A stretch of DNA of 64,000 bases from Streptomyces sp. B3I8. Its GTDB lineage: Bacteria; Actinomycetota; Actinomycetes; Streptomycetales; Streptomycetaceae. The translations under genes and the position numbers were made by a program. Location of the stretch: assembly GCF_030816915.1 (NCBI RefSeq), contig NZ_JAUSYN010000002.1, positions 4,229,501-4,293,500 on the forward strand, written 5' to 3'. Below, piece by piece: positions 44,595 to 52,980 of this stretch (the first letter of the stretch is position 1; every line of letters starts with the position of its first letter). The notes beneath the pieces were generated by a model. The model searched no databases. It saw only the letters and a program-made list of their open reading frames with translations, and had not been told where the DNA came from.

Positions 44595-46205
44595 CTAGGG
44601 CGTCAGCTCCGCCGCCATCGCGGCCCGCAGTCGCAGTGTCGCCGTGAGGCGTTGGAAGGCCTCCGCCCAGTAGCCCCCCGCGCCGGGCGCCGCTCCCTCC
44701 GTCTCGTCGGGTATCGCCGTCAGGCCCTCCAGCCGGTCCGCCTCCGCGGGAGCCAGGCACCGCTCCGCGAGGCCCATCACGCCGCTGAAGCTCCATGGGT
44801 AACTCCCGGCGTCCCGCGCGATGTTGAGCGCGTCGACCACCGCGCGGCCCAGCTCCCCCGCCCACGGCACCGTGCACACACCGAGCAGCTGGAACGCCTC
44901 CGACAGCCCGTGCGTCCCGATGAACCCGGCCACCCAAGCCGCCCGTTCCTCCGTACCGAGCGTGCCGAGGAGTTTCGCCCGCTCCGCGAGGGACACCGCG
45001 CCCGGACCCCCGGCCTCCGGCGCGGACGGTGCCCCCAGCAGGGCCCGCGCCCAGTCGGCGTCCCGCTGCCGGACGGCCGCCCGGCACCAGGCCGCGTGCA
45101 GTTCGCCCTGCCATCCGTCGGCCACGGGCAGGGCCACGATCTCCTGTGGCGTCCGGCCCCCGAGCCGCCCCGGCCACGTGCGAAGCGGAGCGGTGTCCAG
45201 CAACTGGCCCAGCCACCAGGAGCGTTCCCCCCGTCCGGCCGGGGGCTGGGCCGCCACTCCGTCGCGTTCCATCCCCGCGTCGCACTCGTGCGGCGCCTCC
45301 ACCACCAGCGTCGGTACGGGGGCGGTCACGTCGACCGCCACGCACGTGGCCGCGCGTCTGCCCATCCGGACAGCCAGTGCCGAGTCCGGCAGCGCCGACA
45401 GCAACTCCGCCGCCACGGCCCGTACGTTGCGGCTGCGGTCGGCGAGGGCTCGCTCCAGGAACGGCTCGTCCTCAGGGCCGAGCCCCGTCCGCAGCGAGTC
45501 GAGGAACATCAGCCGGTCCTCGGCCCGCTCCGTCGGCCACGTCGACGACAGCAGCGCACGGCCGGCGGCGGGGGTGCGGGCCCTGAGCGCGCAGAGCAGT
45601 GCGACGCGCTCAGCGAACAGCCCCTGGCGCCACAGGCCGCGCACCCGGTCGGAGTCCTCGGCCGACGGCAGCTCCCCGCCGCCCTGCGCGGCCCGCAGCG
45701 CGAACCGCCAGTCGGGGTTGAGCCGGGCCAGCCACAGCGCGCGCGGACCCGCGAAGGCGAGCGCGGCCGGACGCAGGTCGGTACGCCCCCGTGCCGCGTC
45801 CAGCAGCGCGGGCAGCGCCTCGGGCGGGGCCGCGAAGCCCCGCTCGTTCGCCAGCGCCAGCCACTGCGGGAGCAGCTCCATCAGATCCGGAGCCGCTCCC
45901 CGGCGGCCGACGCCCGTCCCGGGCCGGTCCGCCAGCAACACCACCAGCCGGCGCGCCGCCGCGGGCGGCAGCGGGGGCCTCGGGTCGGGTGCCGCGGGCT
46001 CCGGCCGTACGGCGGCGGGCGCGGCGCACAGCCCGGCCCGGCGCCGTACGGCCGCCACGGCCGCCGCGTCCAGCAGCGCCGCCGGGGCCTCGCGGCCGGG
46101 CGGCAGCCCCGGGGGCGTACGGCGGTCGGTCCCCAGCAGTGCCGCCGTCACCAGTTCCTGCCAGGGGAGCGGGCCGGAAGCGGTGGCGGAGAGGGTGCTG
46201 CTCAT
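44595..46205 (-). CDS. DUF5691 family protein (MoxR/VWA system component)
   Basis: A 536-residue, Ala/Leu/Arg-rich, probably all-helical repeat-like protein (PWQELVTAALLGTDRRTPP, FLDSLRTGLGPEDEPFLERA, RSRNVRAVAAELLSALPDSALAVRM). I recognise it as DUF5691, a family encoded beside SWIM, MoxR, DUF5682 and VWA genes. GGAAGGA six bases before the ATG. It follows the SWIM-family gene on the same strand with a 96-base gap, so it is probably transcribed from the damage-type promoter upstream of that gene. The molecular role is unknown; an adaptor or substrate recogniser is a guess. Confidence 0.85.
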   Translation of the reverse strand: MSSTLSATASGPLPWQELVTAALLGTDRRTPPGLPPGREAPAALLDAAAVAAVRRRAGLCAAPAAVRPEPAAPDPRPPLPPAAARRLVVLLADRPGTGVGRRGAAPDLMELLPQWLALANERGFAAPPEALPALLDAARGRTDLRPAALAFAGPRALWLARLNPDWRFALRAAQGGGELPSAEDSDRVRGLWRQGLFAERVALLCALRARTPAAGRALLSSTWPTERAEDRLMFLDSLRTGLGPEDEPFLERALADRSRNVRAVAAELLSALPDSALAVRMGRRAATCVAVDVTAPVPTLVVEAPHECDAGMERDGVAAQPPAGRGERSWWLGQLLDTAPLRTWPGRLGGRTPQEIVALPVADGWQGELHAAWCRAAVRQRDADWARALLGAPSAPEAGGPGAVSLAERAKLLGTLGTEERAAWVAGFIGTHGLSEAFQLLGVCTVPWAGELGRAVVDALNIARDAGSYPWSFSGVMGLAERCLAPAEADRLEGLTAIPDETEGAAPGAGGYWAEAFQRLTATLRLRAAMAAELTP

Positions 46206-46301
46206 GCACGGTCCTTCCGGTGGACGGGGCGAGCGGACGGGAGGGGCGGGCGAGATGGACGACAGGGGGGGCAGCCGGACACCGGTGCCCGTCGTCCCGT
46301 G

Positions 46302-47447
46302 TCAGCACAGCGGCACCGCCTCACCGGGCCCCTCCGGCCAGGCGGTCAGCGGGGTGAAACCGCGGTGGCCGCACTCGCCGAAGACCGTGACCGGAGAGCC
46401 GCCCGAGAGGGCGACCAGCCGCCACAGACCGGAGCGGGACCCGCCCGCCGGGGTCACGGGCAGCGCCAGGTCGCCGTCCGCGTCCGCCAGTTGCCAGGAG
46501 CCCTCGGCGGCCGGGACCGGCACCACGCGGCGCAGCGTCACCGGGTACGCGTCCTGCCACGGGTCGTCCGCGAGTGCCTCGCCGTAGCGGGCGGCCGCCT
46601 CGGCCGGACCGCTGCCGGGAGGGCGTACCGGCAGCGGGACGGGGGTGGAGAACCGCTCGCCCAGGGCCACCCGTGACTGCCCCGCCCCCGGGTACGCCAC
46701 CGTCTCCGCGTCCAGCGTCCGTCCCACCGGCAAGGACAGCTCCGGGGCGCGGCCGGCCGCCCCGTAGGACAGGACCAGCGCCGTACGGCCGGACTCCGTG
46801 CCGTACAGCCAGATCCGGCGTGTGGTGAGCCTGGTGTCGTACGTGTCGTACTGGGCCAGCACCAGCCAGCGGTCCCGCACCGGCGGACCTCCGGGCGAGG
46901 AGGGCAGGCCGATGCGCGAGCGGACCGTCGCCGCGAGGCCGTCGGGCAGTTCGCCGTGGCGCAGCCAGCCCCGGTCGAGCAGGTGGAGCAGCGCGCACTC
47001 CTCCAGCAGCCGGGCGGGCCACCCGGGACCCGAACCCGGCACGGCCCCCAACTCCCGTACCCGCGCGGCCAGACCGGGCGCCTGGGCGTCCACCATGCGG
47101 GCCGCCGTCTCCTCCCACAGCCCGTACCCCTCCTCCTGCGCGGCGGCCAGACCCCCGCGCAGCAGATCGGCCAGCCGCCGCTCCAGCTCCGTGACCCCCG
47201 CCGTGACCCTGGCCGCCCGCGACTCCGCGCGGCGCAGGGCGGCGCCGCGGGCGGCCGACGCCACGGCGGGCGCGGAGTCGCCGCCGGCCGCCCCGAGCCC
47301 GCCGCCCGCCGCGCCCGCCGGGTCTGCCGTGCCCGCAGATTCCGCCGCACCCGCCGCACCCGCCGCGCATGACGCGACGTCGGACGCCGGTGCCGGTGTC
47401 GGCACCTGGTCCGTGGTCCGGCGCACGCGCACCCCCGAATCACTCAT
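46302..47447 (-). CDS. SWIM-family protein lacking the zinc-finger part
   Basis: A 381-residue protein. From about residue 85 onward it matches my recollection of actinobacterial SWIM zinc-finger proteins (ELERRLADLLRGGLAAAQEE, GYGLWEETAARMVDAQAPGLAARVREL, GWPARLLEECALLHLLD). The usual N-terminal CxC...CxH finger is absent; residues 1-80 are Ala/Gly-rich filler. No finger is found upstream in another frame, because the divergent promoter region begins eight bases before the ATG. TACCGT seven bases before this ATG indicates a leaderless transcript, so the short start is probably real. Confidence 0.82.
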   Translation of the reverse strand: MSDSGVRVRRTTDQVPTPAPASDVASCAAGAAGAAESAGTADPAGAAGGGLGAAGGDSAPAVASAARGAALRRAESRAARVTAGVTELERRLADLLRGGLAAAQEEGYGLWEETAARMVDAQAPGLAARVRELGAVPGSGPGWPARLLEECALLHLLDRGWLRHGELPDGLAATVRSRIGLPSSPGGPPVRDRWLVLAQYDTYDTRLTTRRIWLYGTESGRTALVLSYGAAGRAPELSLPVGRTLDAETVAYPGAGQSRVALGERFSTPVPLPVRPPGSGPAEAAARYGEALADDPWQDAYPVTLRRVVPVPAAEGSWQLADADGDLALPVTPAGGSRSGLWRLVALSGGSPVTVFGECGHRGFTPLTAWPEGPGEAVPLC

Positions 47448-47454
47448 GCCACCG

Positions 47455-47477
47455 ACGGTAGATCCCGCCACTGACAA
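47455..47477 (-). promoter_or_regulatory. DNA-damage (RecA-NDp/PafBC-type) promoter, SWIM/DUF5691 operon
   Basis: Minus strand TTGTCAGTG, eight bases, TACCGT: an exact fit to TTGTCRGTG-N8-TAnnnT. The -10 ends seven bases before the ATG. It forms one arm of a 12-bp perfect inverted repeat (CCACTGACAATC/GATTGTCAGTGG) with the promoter of the divergent MoxR operon. Confidence 0.88.
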
Positions 47478-47514
47478 TCCGTCGCAGCGGGCGCGTTCGT
47501 GCAGGTCAGGATGA

Positions 47515-47537
47515 TTGTCAGTGGTGTGGTGCAGGGT
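47515..47537 (+). promoter_or_regulatory. DNA-damage-type promoter, MoxR/DUF5682/VWA operon
   Basis: TTGTCAGTG, eight bases, CAGGGT: the same motif with one deviation in the -10 (C for T). It is oriented toward the MoxR gene, 42 bases before its ATG, and excludes the longer in-frame GTG start that lies upstream of it. Confidence 0.78.
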
Positions 47538-47579
47538 GGAACCAGATCCGGACCGGCCGAGCTGGAGGGGGACCCGCCC

Positions 47580-48734
47580 ATGCCTGCGCCCGAGAAAGAG
47601 ACGACCGCCGCACACAGCGGAACCGACGACGACAACGTGCACGCCACCAGAGCCACCCAGGTCCTGCGGCCGCACGCCGAGGACGCGTTCGCGGGCGAAC
47701 TCGCCGCCCTGGCCGCGCGGGACGACCGCCCGCGTCCACCCCGCTGGAGGCTGTCGCCGTGGGCCGTGGTCACGTATCTGCTCGGCGGCACCCTGTCGGA
47801 CGGCATGGTGATCACACCGAAGTACGTGGGCCCGCGCCGTATCGTCGAGGTCGCCGTCTCCACCCTCGCCACCGACCGCGCGCTGCTCCTGCTCGGCGTG
47901 CCCGGCACCGCCAAGACATGGATGTCGGAGCACCTGGCCGCGGCCGTCAGCGGCGACTCGACGCTGCTGGTGCAGGGCACCGCCGGCACCCCCGAGGAGG
48001 CCATCCGCTACGGCTGGAACTACGCGCAGCTCCTGGCCCGCGGCCCCAGCCGGGACGCGCTGGTGCCGAGCCCGGTGATGCGCGCGATGGCCGGGGGAAT
48101 GACCGCGCGCGTCGAGGAACTGACCCGCGTCCCGGCGGACGTCCAGGACACGCTGATCACTGTTCTGTCCGAGAAGGTCCTGCCGATACCGGAGTTGGGG
48201 CAGGAGGTGCAGGCCGTCCGCGGCTTCAACCTCATCGCCACGGCGAACGACCGCGACCGCGGGGTCAACGAACTCTCCAGCGCCCTGCGCCGCCGCTTCA
48301 ACACGGTGGTGCTGCCCCTGCCGGCCACCGCCGAGGCCGAGGTGGAGATCGTCACCCGCCGGGTCGACCAGATCGGCCGCGCCCTTGACCTGCCCCCGGC
48401 GCCCGACGGCATCGACGAGATCCGACGCGTCGTCACCGTCTTCCGTGAACTGCGCGACGGCGTCACCGCGGACGGCCGGACGAAGCTGAAGTCGCCGAGC
48501 GGCACTCTGTCCACGGCCGAGGCGATCTCCGTGGTCACCGGCGGGCTGGCCCTGGCCGCCCACTTCGGTGACGGCGTGCTGCGGCCGGACGATGTCGCCG
48601 CCGGAGTCCTGAGCGCCGTCGTCCGGGATCCGACGGCCGACCGTGTCGCCTGGCGGGAGTACCTGGAGGCGGTCGTGCGGGAACGGGAGGGGTGGGCGGA
48701 CTTCTACCGGGCCTGCCGGGAGGTGAGCCCATGA
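47580..48734 (+). CDS. MoxR-type AAA+ ATPase
   Basis: A 384-residue AAA+ ATPase of the MoxR group, which act as chaperone-like remodellers with VWA-domain partners. Walker A LLLGVPGTAKTWMSEHLAA; Walker B region ARVEELTRVPADVQDTLI; sensor 1 NLIATANDRDRGVNE; arginine finger [21 protein letters not shown] precedes the ATG. Its stop overlaps the next start (ATGA), giving a tightly coupled MoxR-DUF5682-VWA operon. It is comparable to E. coli YehL by gene context. The motif-bearing promoter predicts induction by DNA damage. Confidence 0.93.
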   Translation: MPAPEKETTAAHSGTDDDNVHATRATQVLRPHAEDAFAGELAALAARDDRPRPPRWRLSPWAVVTYLLGGTLSDGMVITPKYVGPRRIVEVAVSTLATDRALLLLGVPGTAKTWMSEHLAAAVSGDSTLLVQGTAGTPEEAIRYGWNYAQLLARGPSRDALVPSPVMRAMAGGMTARVEELTRVPADVQDTLITVLSEKVLPIPELGQEVQAVRGFNLIATANDRDRGVNELSSALRRRFNTVVLPLPATAEAEVEIVTRRVDQIGRALDLPPAPDGIDEIRRVVTVFRELRDGVTADGRTKLKSPSGTLSTAEAISVVTGGLALAAHFGDGVLRPDDVAAGVLSAVVRDPTADRVAWREYLEAVVREREGWADFYRACREVSP

Positions 48735-51208
48735 CCGCGAAGGGGCCGCTGCTGCTCGGCGTCCGCCACCACGGGCCGGGTTCGGCGCGGGCGGTGCGGG
48801 CCGCGCTCACGGCGGCGCGGCCCAGGACCGTGCTGATCGAGGGGCCGCCCGAGGCGGATCCGCTGATCCCGCTCGCCGCGGACCGGGCGATGCGGCCGCC
48901 GGTCGCGCTGCTCGCCCACGCGGTGGACGAACCGGGGCGCTCGGCGTTCTGGCCGCTGGCCGAGTTCTCCCCGGAGTGGGTGGCCCTGCGCTGGGCGCTG
49001 GAGCACGGCGTGCCCGCCCGCTTCATCGACCTGCCGGCCGCGCACACCCTGGCCCAGGAGGGGCAGGCGGACGACGAAGCCGACACGGACGGCGAAGTCG
49101 ACGCCGCCGGAGGAGCCGATGCGGCCGAAGGAACCGACGCCGCCGAAGAAACCGATGCCGTGCGTGTGCGGGTGGATCCGCTCGCCGTGCTCGCCGACGC
49201 GGCCGGGTACGACGACCCGGAGCGCTGGTGGGAGGACGCGGTCGAACACCAGGGCCGGACGGAGGACGCACTCGCGCCGTTCGCGGCGCTCGACGAGGCG
49301 ATGACCGCGCTCCGGGAGACCTACGGCGACGGCGGGCACCCGCGGGACCTGGTGCGCGAGGCCTACATGCGCATCCAGCTGCGGGCGGCGGTCAAGGAGT
49401 TCGGGGAGTCCTCCGTGGCCGTGGTCTGCGGGGCCTGGCACGTGCCCGCGCTGCGGGAGCGCACCCCCCTCGCCGCCGACCGGGCCCTGGTGAGGGGGCT
49501 GCCCCGGGTGAAGGCCGACGTGACGTGGGTGCCGTGGACCCACCGCCGGCTCTCCCGGGCGGGAGGCTACGGCGCGGGCATCGAGTCGCCCGGCTGGTAC
49601 GGGCATCTGTTCACCGCCCCGGACCGCCCCGTCGAGCGGTGGCTGACCGAGGTGGCCGGGCTCCTGCGGGCCGAGGACCGGATCGTGTCGTCCGCGGACG
49701 TCATCGAGGCGGTACGGCTCGCGGAGACGCTCGCGGTGCTGCGCGGCCGCCCGCTGCCCGGGCTGACCGAGACGCTCGACGCCGTACGGGCGGTGCTGTG
49801 CGAGGGCTCGGAGGTGCCGCTGGCGCTGGTGCGGGACCGGCTCGTGGTCGGGGAAGTGCTGGGGCGGGTGCCCGAGTCGGCGCCCGCGGTGCCGTTGCAG
49901 CGCGACCTCGCCCGGCACCAACGGCGGCTGCGGCTGAAACCCGAGCCGTCGGCGCGCGAGGCCGGGCTGGACCTGCGCAAGGAGACCGACGCCGGGCGCA
50001 GTCGGCTGCTGCACCGGCTGCGACTGCTGGGCATCGGCTGGGGCGAGCCGGTCGGGGGACGCGGGAGCACCGGCACCTTCCGGGAGACCTGGCGGCTGCG
50101 CTGGGAGCCCGAACTGGCGGTGCGGGTCGCCGAGGCGGGGGTGTGGGGCACCACGGTGCTCACGGCCGCGACCGCGAAGGCCGAGGCGGAGGCGCTGTCC
50201 GCCCGGGGGCTCGCCGAGGTCACCGCGCTCGCCGAGCGGTGTCTGCGGGCCGGACTCCCGGACGCGCTGCCGGTGGTGATGCGGGTGCTCGTCGACCGGG
50301 CCGCACTGGACACCGACGTCGGCCACCTCGCCCAGGCCCTGCCCGCCCTCGTCCGCTCCCTGCGCTACGGCGATGTGCGCGGCACGGACACCGGAGCCCT
50401 GGCCGAGGTCGCCGGCGGCCTCGCCGAACGGGTGTTCGTCGGCCTCCCGCCCGCCTGCGCCGCGCTCGGCGCCGAGGCCGCGGCGGAGATGCGGCGCCAT
50501 GTCGACGCCGTGCACGGGGCGGTGACACTGCTGGCGGAGGGAACCGGGCCGCCGCCCGGCCGCGGCGATCTGCGCGGGCGCTGGCACGAGGTGCTGCGTG
50601 TGCTGTCGGCACGCGACACATGCGCGGGGATCGTGCGCGGCCGCGCCGTGCGGCTGCTGCTCGACGACGGGGAGCTGACCGAGGGGGAGGCCGCCCGGCT
50701 GATGGGACTCGTCCTGTCACCGGGCACCCCGCCGGCGGACGCCGCCGCGTGGATCGAGGGATTCCTCGGCGGCGGCTCCGGTGGCGGAATGCTCCTGGTG
50801 CACGACGAACGGCTGCGGGGCCTGGTGGACGACTGGCTGACGGCGGTCCCGGACAGCGCGTTCGACGACGTACTGCCCCTGCTGCGGCGCACGTTCGCGG
50901 CGTACGAGACGGGGGCGCGCCGCACGCTCGGCGAACTGGTGCGGCGCGGCCCCGGGGCGCGGGGGAGCGCAGAGCACGCGGGCGCGGGTCTCCCGGGGTT
51001 CGGGGACGGCCTCGACACCGGGCGCGCGGACGCCGTACTGCCCGTGCTGAGCCTCCTCCTCGGCACGGCGGCGGAGGGGGACGCCCGCAGACCCCGGGGG
51101 CACGACGGACGAGAGGGCCCCGACGCGGGCGCCGACACCGACGCGGGCGAAGACGCCGGCACAGATGCGGCCGCCGGCACACACGAGGAAGGGAAGGCGG
51201 TGACATGA
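48731..51208 (+). CDS. DUF5682 family protein (YehM-like)
   Basis: An 825-residue protein of unknown biochemical function. The N-terminal section (LLGVRHHGPGSARAVRAALTAARPRTVLIEGPPEADPL) looks like an alpha/beta domain with conserved HHGPGS. WVPWTHRRLSRAGGYGAGIESPGWY is another conserved block. The C-terminal half is Leu/Ala-rich and helical. Two low-complexity segments (DAEEGTDAAEETDA-like near 120-145, and an Asp/Gly/Ala tail) differ from the rest. It is coupled by 4-base overlaps to both neighbours. In related loci this family always sits between a MoxR ATPase and a VWA protein. Confidence 0.88.
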   Translation: MTAKGPLLLGVRHHGPGSARAVRAALTAARPRTVLIEGPPEADPLIPLAADRAMRPPVALLAHAVDEPGRSAFWPLAEFSPEWVALRWALEHGVPARFIDLPAAHTLAQEGQADDEADTDGEVDAAGGADAAEGTDAAEETDAVRVRVDPLAVLADAAGYDDPERWWEDAVEHQGRTEDALAPFAALDEAMTALRETYGDGGHPRDLVREAYMRIQLRAAVKEFGESSVAVVCGAWHVPALRERTPLAADRALVRGLPRVKADVTWVPWTHRRLSRAGGYGAGIESPGWYGHLFTAPDRPVERWLTEVAGLLRAEDRIVSSADVIEAVRLAETLAVLRGRPLPGLTETLDAVRAVLCEGSEVPLALVRDRLVVGEVLGRVPESAPAVPLQRDLARHQRRLRLKPEPSAREAGLDLRKETDAGRSRLLHRLRLLGIGWGEPVGGRGSTGTFRETWRLRWEPELAVRVAEAGVWGTTVLTAATAKAEAEALSARGLAEVTALAERCLRAGLPDALPVVMRVLVDRAALDTDVGHLAQALPALVRSLRYGDVRGTDTGALAEVAGGLAERVFVGLPPACAALGAEAAAEMRRHVDAVHGAVTLLAEGTGPPPGRGDLRGRWHEVLRVLSARDTCAGIVRGRAVRLLLDDGELTEGEAARLMGLVLSPGTPPADAAAWIEGFLGGGSGGGMLLVHDERLRGLVDDWLTAVPDSAFDDVLPLLRRTFAAYETGARRTLGELVRRGPGARGSAEHAGAGLPGFGDGLDTGRADAVLPVLSLLLGTAAEGDARRPRGHDGREGPDAGADTDAGEDAGTDAAAGTHEEGKAVT

Positions 51209-52389
51209 CACAGGACCGGGAAAGGCCTCCTTCGCGGGGCGCGGCGGAGGAGCGGCTGCGGCGATGGCGGCTCGTGCTCGGCGGGGGCGACGCGGACGGC
51301 ACCGGGCACGGCCTCGCCGGGCGGGACGCCGCGATGGACGGCGCGCTGAACTCGCTCTACGGGACGCGGGAGAAACCGGCGTCGGGCCGGGACCGTTCGG
51401 CGGGGCTGGGAGCGTCCGCGCCCTCGGTCGCCCGGTGGCTCGGGGACATACGGACGTACTTCCCGGCCTCCGTGGTGCGCGTCATGCAGCGGGACGCCAT
51501 CGACCGGCTCGGCCTGGCCACGCTGCTGCTGGAGCCGGAGATGCTCGAGGCGGTGGAGGCCGACGTCCACCTGGTCGGCACCCTGCTCTCCCTCAACAAG
51601 GCGATGCCCGAGACGACGAGGGAGACCGCACGAGCGGTGGTGCGCAAGGTCGTGGAGGAGTTGGAGGAGCGGCTCGCCACCCGTACCCGGGCCGCGCTCA
51701 CCGGCGCCCTCGACCGCAGCGCCCGGGTCGCCCGGCCCCGTCACCACGACATCGACTGGAACCGGACGATCGCGGCCAACCTCAAGCACTACCTGCCCGA
51801 GCACGGCACGATCGTCCCGGAGCGGCTCGTCGGGCACGGGCGCGCGTCGGCGTCGGTGCGGAAGGAGGTCGTCCTGTGCATCGACCAGTCGGGGTCGATG
51901 GCCTCGTCGGTCGTGTACGCCTCCGTGTTCGGGGCGGTACTGGCGTCCATGCGGTCGATAGCCACGCGGCTCGTCGTCTTCGACACGGCGGTGGCCGATC
52001 TGACCGACCGGCTCGACGACCCGGTCGACGTCCTCTTCGGCACCCGGCTCGGCGGTGGCACGGACATCAACAGGGCACTGGCGTACTGCCAGTCACGGAT
52101 CACCCGCCCCGCCGACACCGTCGTGGTCCTCATCAGTGACCTCTACGAGGGCGGGATACGCGACGAGATGCTGAAGCGGGTGGCTGCGATGAGGGCCTCG
52201 GGCGTGCGGTTCGTGGCGCTGCTCGCGCTGTCCGACGAGGGGGCGCCCGCCTATGACCGCGAGCACGCGGCGGCCCTCGCGGCGCTGGGGGCACCGGCGT
52301 TCGCGTGCACGCCCGAACTGTTCCCCGAGGTGATGGCGGCCGCGATCGAGAGACGCCCACTGCCGGTCCCGGACGCGGACGCGGGCTGA
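51205..52389 (+). CDS. VWA (CoxE/YehP-like) domain protein
   Basis: A 394-residue protein. An N-terminal helical region (about 1-210) is followed by a von Willebrand A domain with a complete MIDAS: DQSGSMASS, GGGTDINRAL and LISDLYEGG. No signal peptide or membrane helix is visible, so it is cytoplasmic. VWA proteins of this kind bind substrates that the MoxR ATPase then remodels. GGAAGGGAAGG lies just upstream of the ATG, which overlaps the DUF5682 stop. It is the last gene of the operon. Confidence 0.93.
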   Translation: MTQDRERPPSRGAAEERLRRWRLVLGGGDADGTGHGLAGRDAAMDGALNSLYGTREKPASGRDRSAGLGASAPSVARWLGDIRTYFPASVVRVMQRDAIDRLGLATLLLEPEMLEAVEADVHLVGTLLSLNKAMPETTRETARAVVRKVVEELEERLATRTRAALTGALDRSARVARPRHHDIDWNRTIAANLKHYLPEHGTIVPERLVGHGRASASVRKEVVLCIDQSGSMASSVVYASVFGAVLASMRSIATRLVVFDTAVADLTDRLDDPVDVLFGTRLGGGTDINRALAYCQSRITRPADTVVVLISDLYEGGIRDEMLKRVAAMRASGVRFVALLALSDEGAPAYDREHAAALAALGAPAFACTPELFPEVMAAAIERRPLPVPDADAG

Positions 52390-52495
52390 GAGTCCCCTTC
52401 GCCCCCCCCTCACGGCCACCACCCCCGTGGACACGGGGAGCGGAGCCCGTGCCATCCGCTTGCCCGCCATCCTGCCGGACACCGAAAGAACCAGC

Positions 52496-52555
52496 CGGAC
52501 ACCGAAGATGCGGACACCGAAGATGCGGACACCGAAGACGCGGACACCGAAGAAG
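52496..52555 (+). repeat. Four tandem 15-bp repeats
   Basis: CGGACACCGAAGATG twice, then CGGACACCGAAGACG and CGGACACCGAAGAAG. A degenerate copy lies at 52476-52490. They begin about 105 bases after the VWA stop. The frame is open across them (TPKMRTPK) but there is no start or ribosome site that makes a gene. Confidence 0.9.
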
Positions 52556-52712
52556 TCGCGCCGCCCCAGTACCCCACAGGAATCCGCCCTGGACGGCCGA
52601 AAGCCGTCGGAACCGTCCGGTCGGGTCCCTGCGGACGGGGCGGGGACCCGTCGGGGAAGGGTCCGTCCGCCGCGCCCCGCGGGGTCAGCGCATCCCGTGA
52701 GGTGCTGAGCAG

Positions 52713-52746
52713 GGCCTCACCGGGCCGGCCCCGGCCCGGTGAGGCC
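52713..52746. terminator. Strong hairpin terminator
   Basis: GGCCTCACCGGGCCGG and CCGGCCCGGTGAGGCC are perfect 16-bp complements separated by two bases. It presumably ends the MoxR-VWA transcript. Confidence 0.8.
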
Positions 52747-52785
52747 GCTCTCGCGCGGCACGCCGTGCCAGCTGGGCAGGCATCA

Positions 52786-52801
52786 TGTGACAGGTATCAC
52801 C
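52786..52801. promoter_or_regulatory. Crp-like site upstream of sucC
   Basis: TGTGACAGGTATCACC: TGTGA-N6-TCACC, nine of ten consensus positions of a Crp box, 180 bp before the sucC start. Confidence 0.4.
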
Positions 52802-52980
52802 GCTCAGGTGTGATCCGCGATTTAGAGCCCCACCCCCGGCGGCGATAACCTGCGAGACGGACATGCCGCGCGCTCGGTCACCGTGTGCGCTCCCCTTGTG
52901 ACACAGCGGACGTCACGTTGCCCTCGCGGCACGCCCACGCATCCAACGAACCGCGAGATCACTGATAGGGACGGAAGCGC

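Larger units (their letters stand above)
52390..52980. other. 591-bp intergenic region before sucC
   Basis: No gene seen. It contains 15-bp tandem repeats, a long hairpin terminator, a Crp-like palindrome and presumably the sucC promoter; GATTTAGAG near 52820 is the only AT-rich patch. Confidence 0.7.

Noticed and set aside
47499..47579. Longer GTG start for the MoxR ATPase
   Set aside because: The damage-type promoter lies inside that extension, so the transcript begins after the GTG; the ATG at 47580 has a purine-rich ribosome site.
52476..52555. CRISPR-like array
   Set aside because: The 15-bp units are directly contiguous without unique spacers and there are no cas genes.
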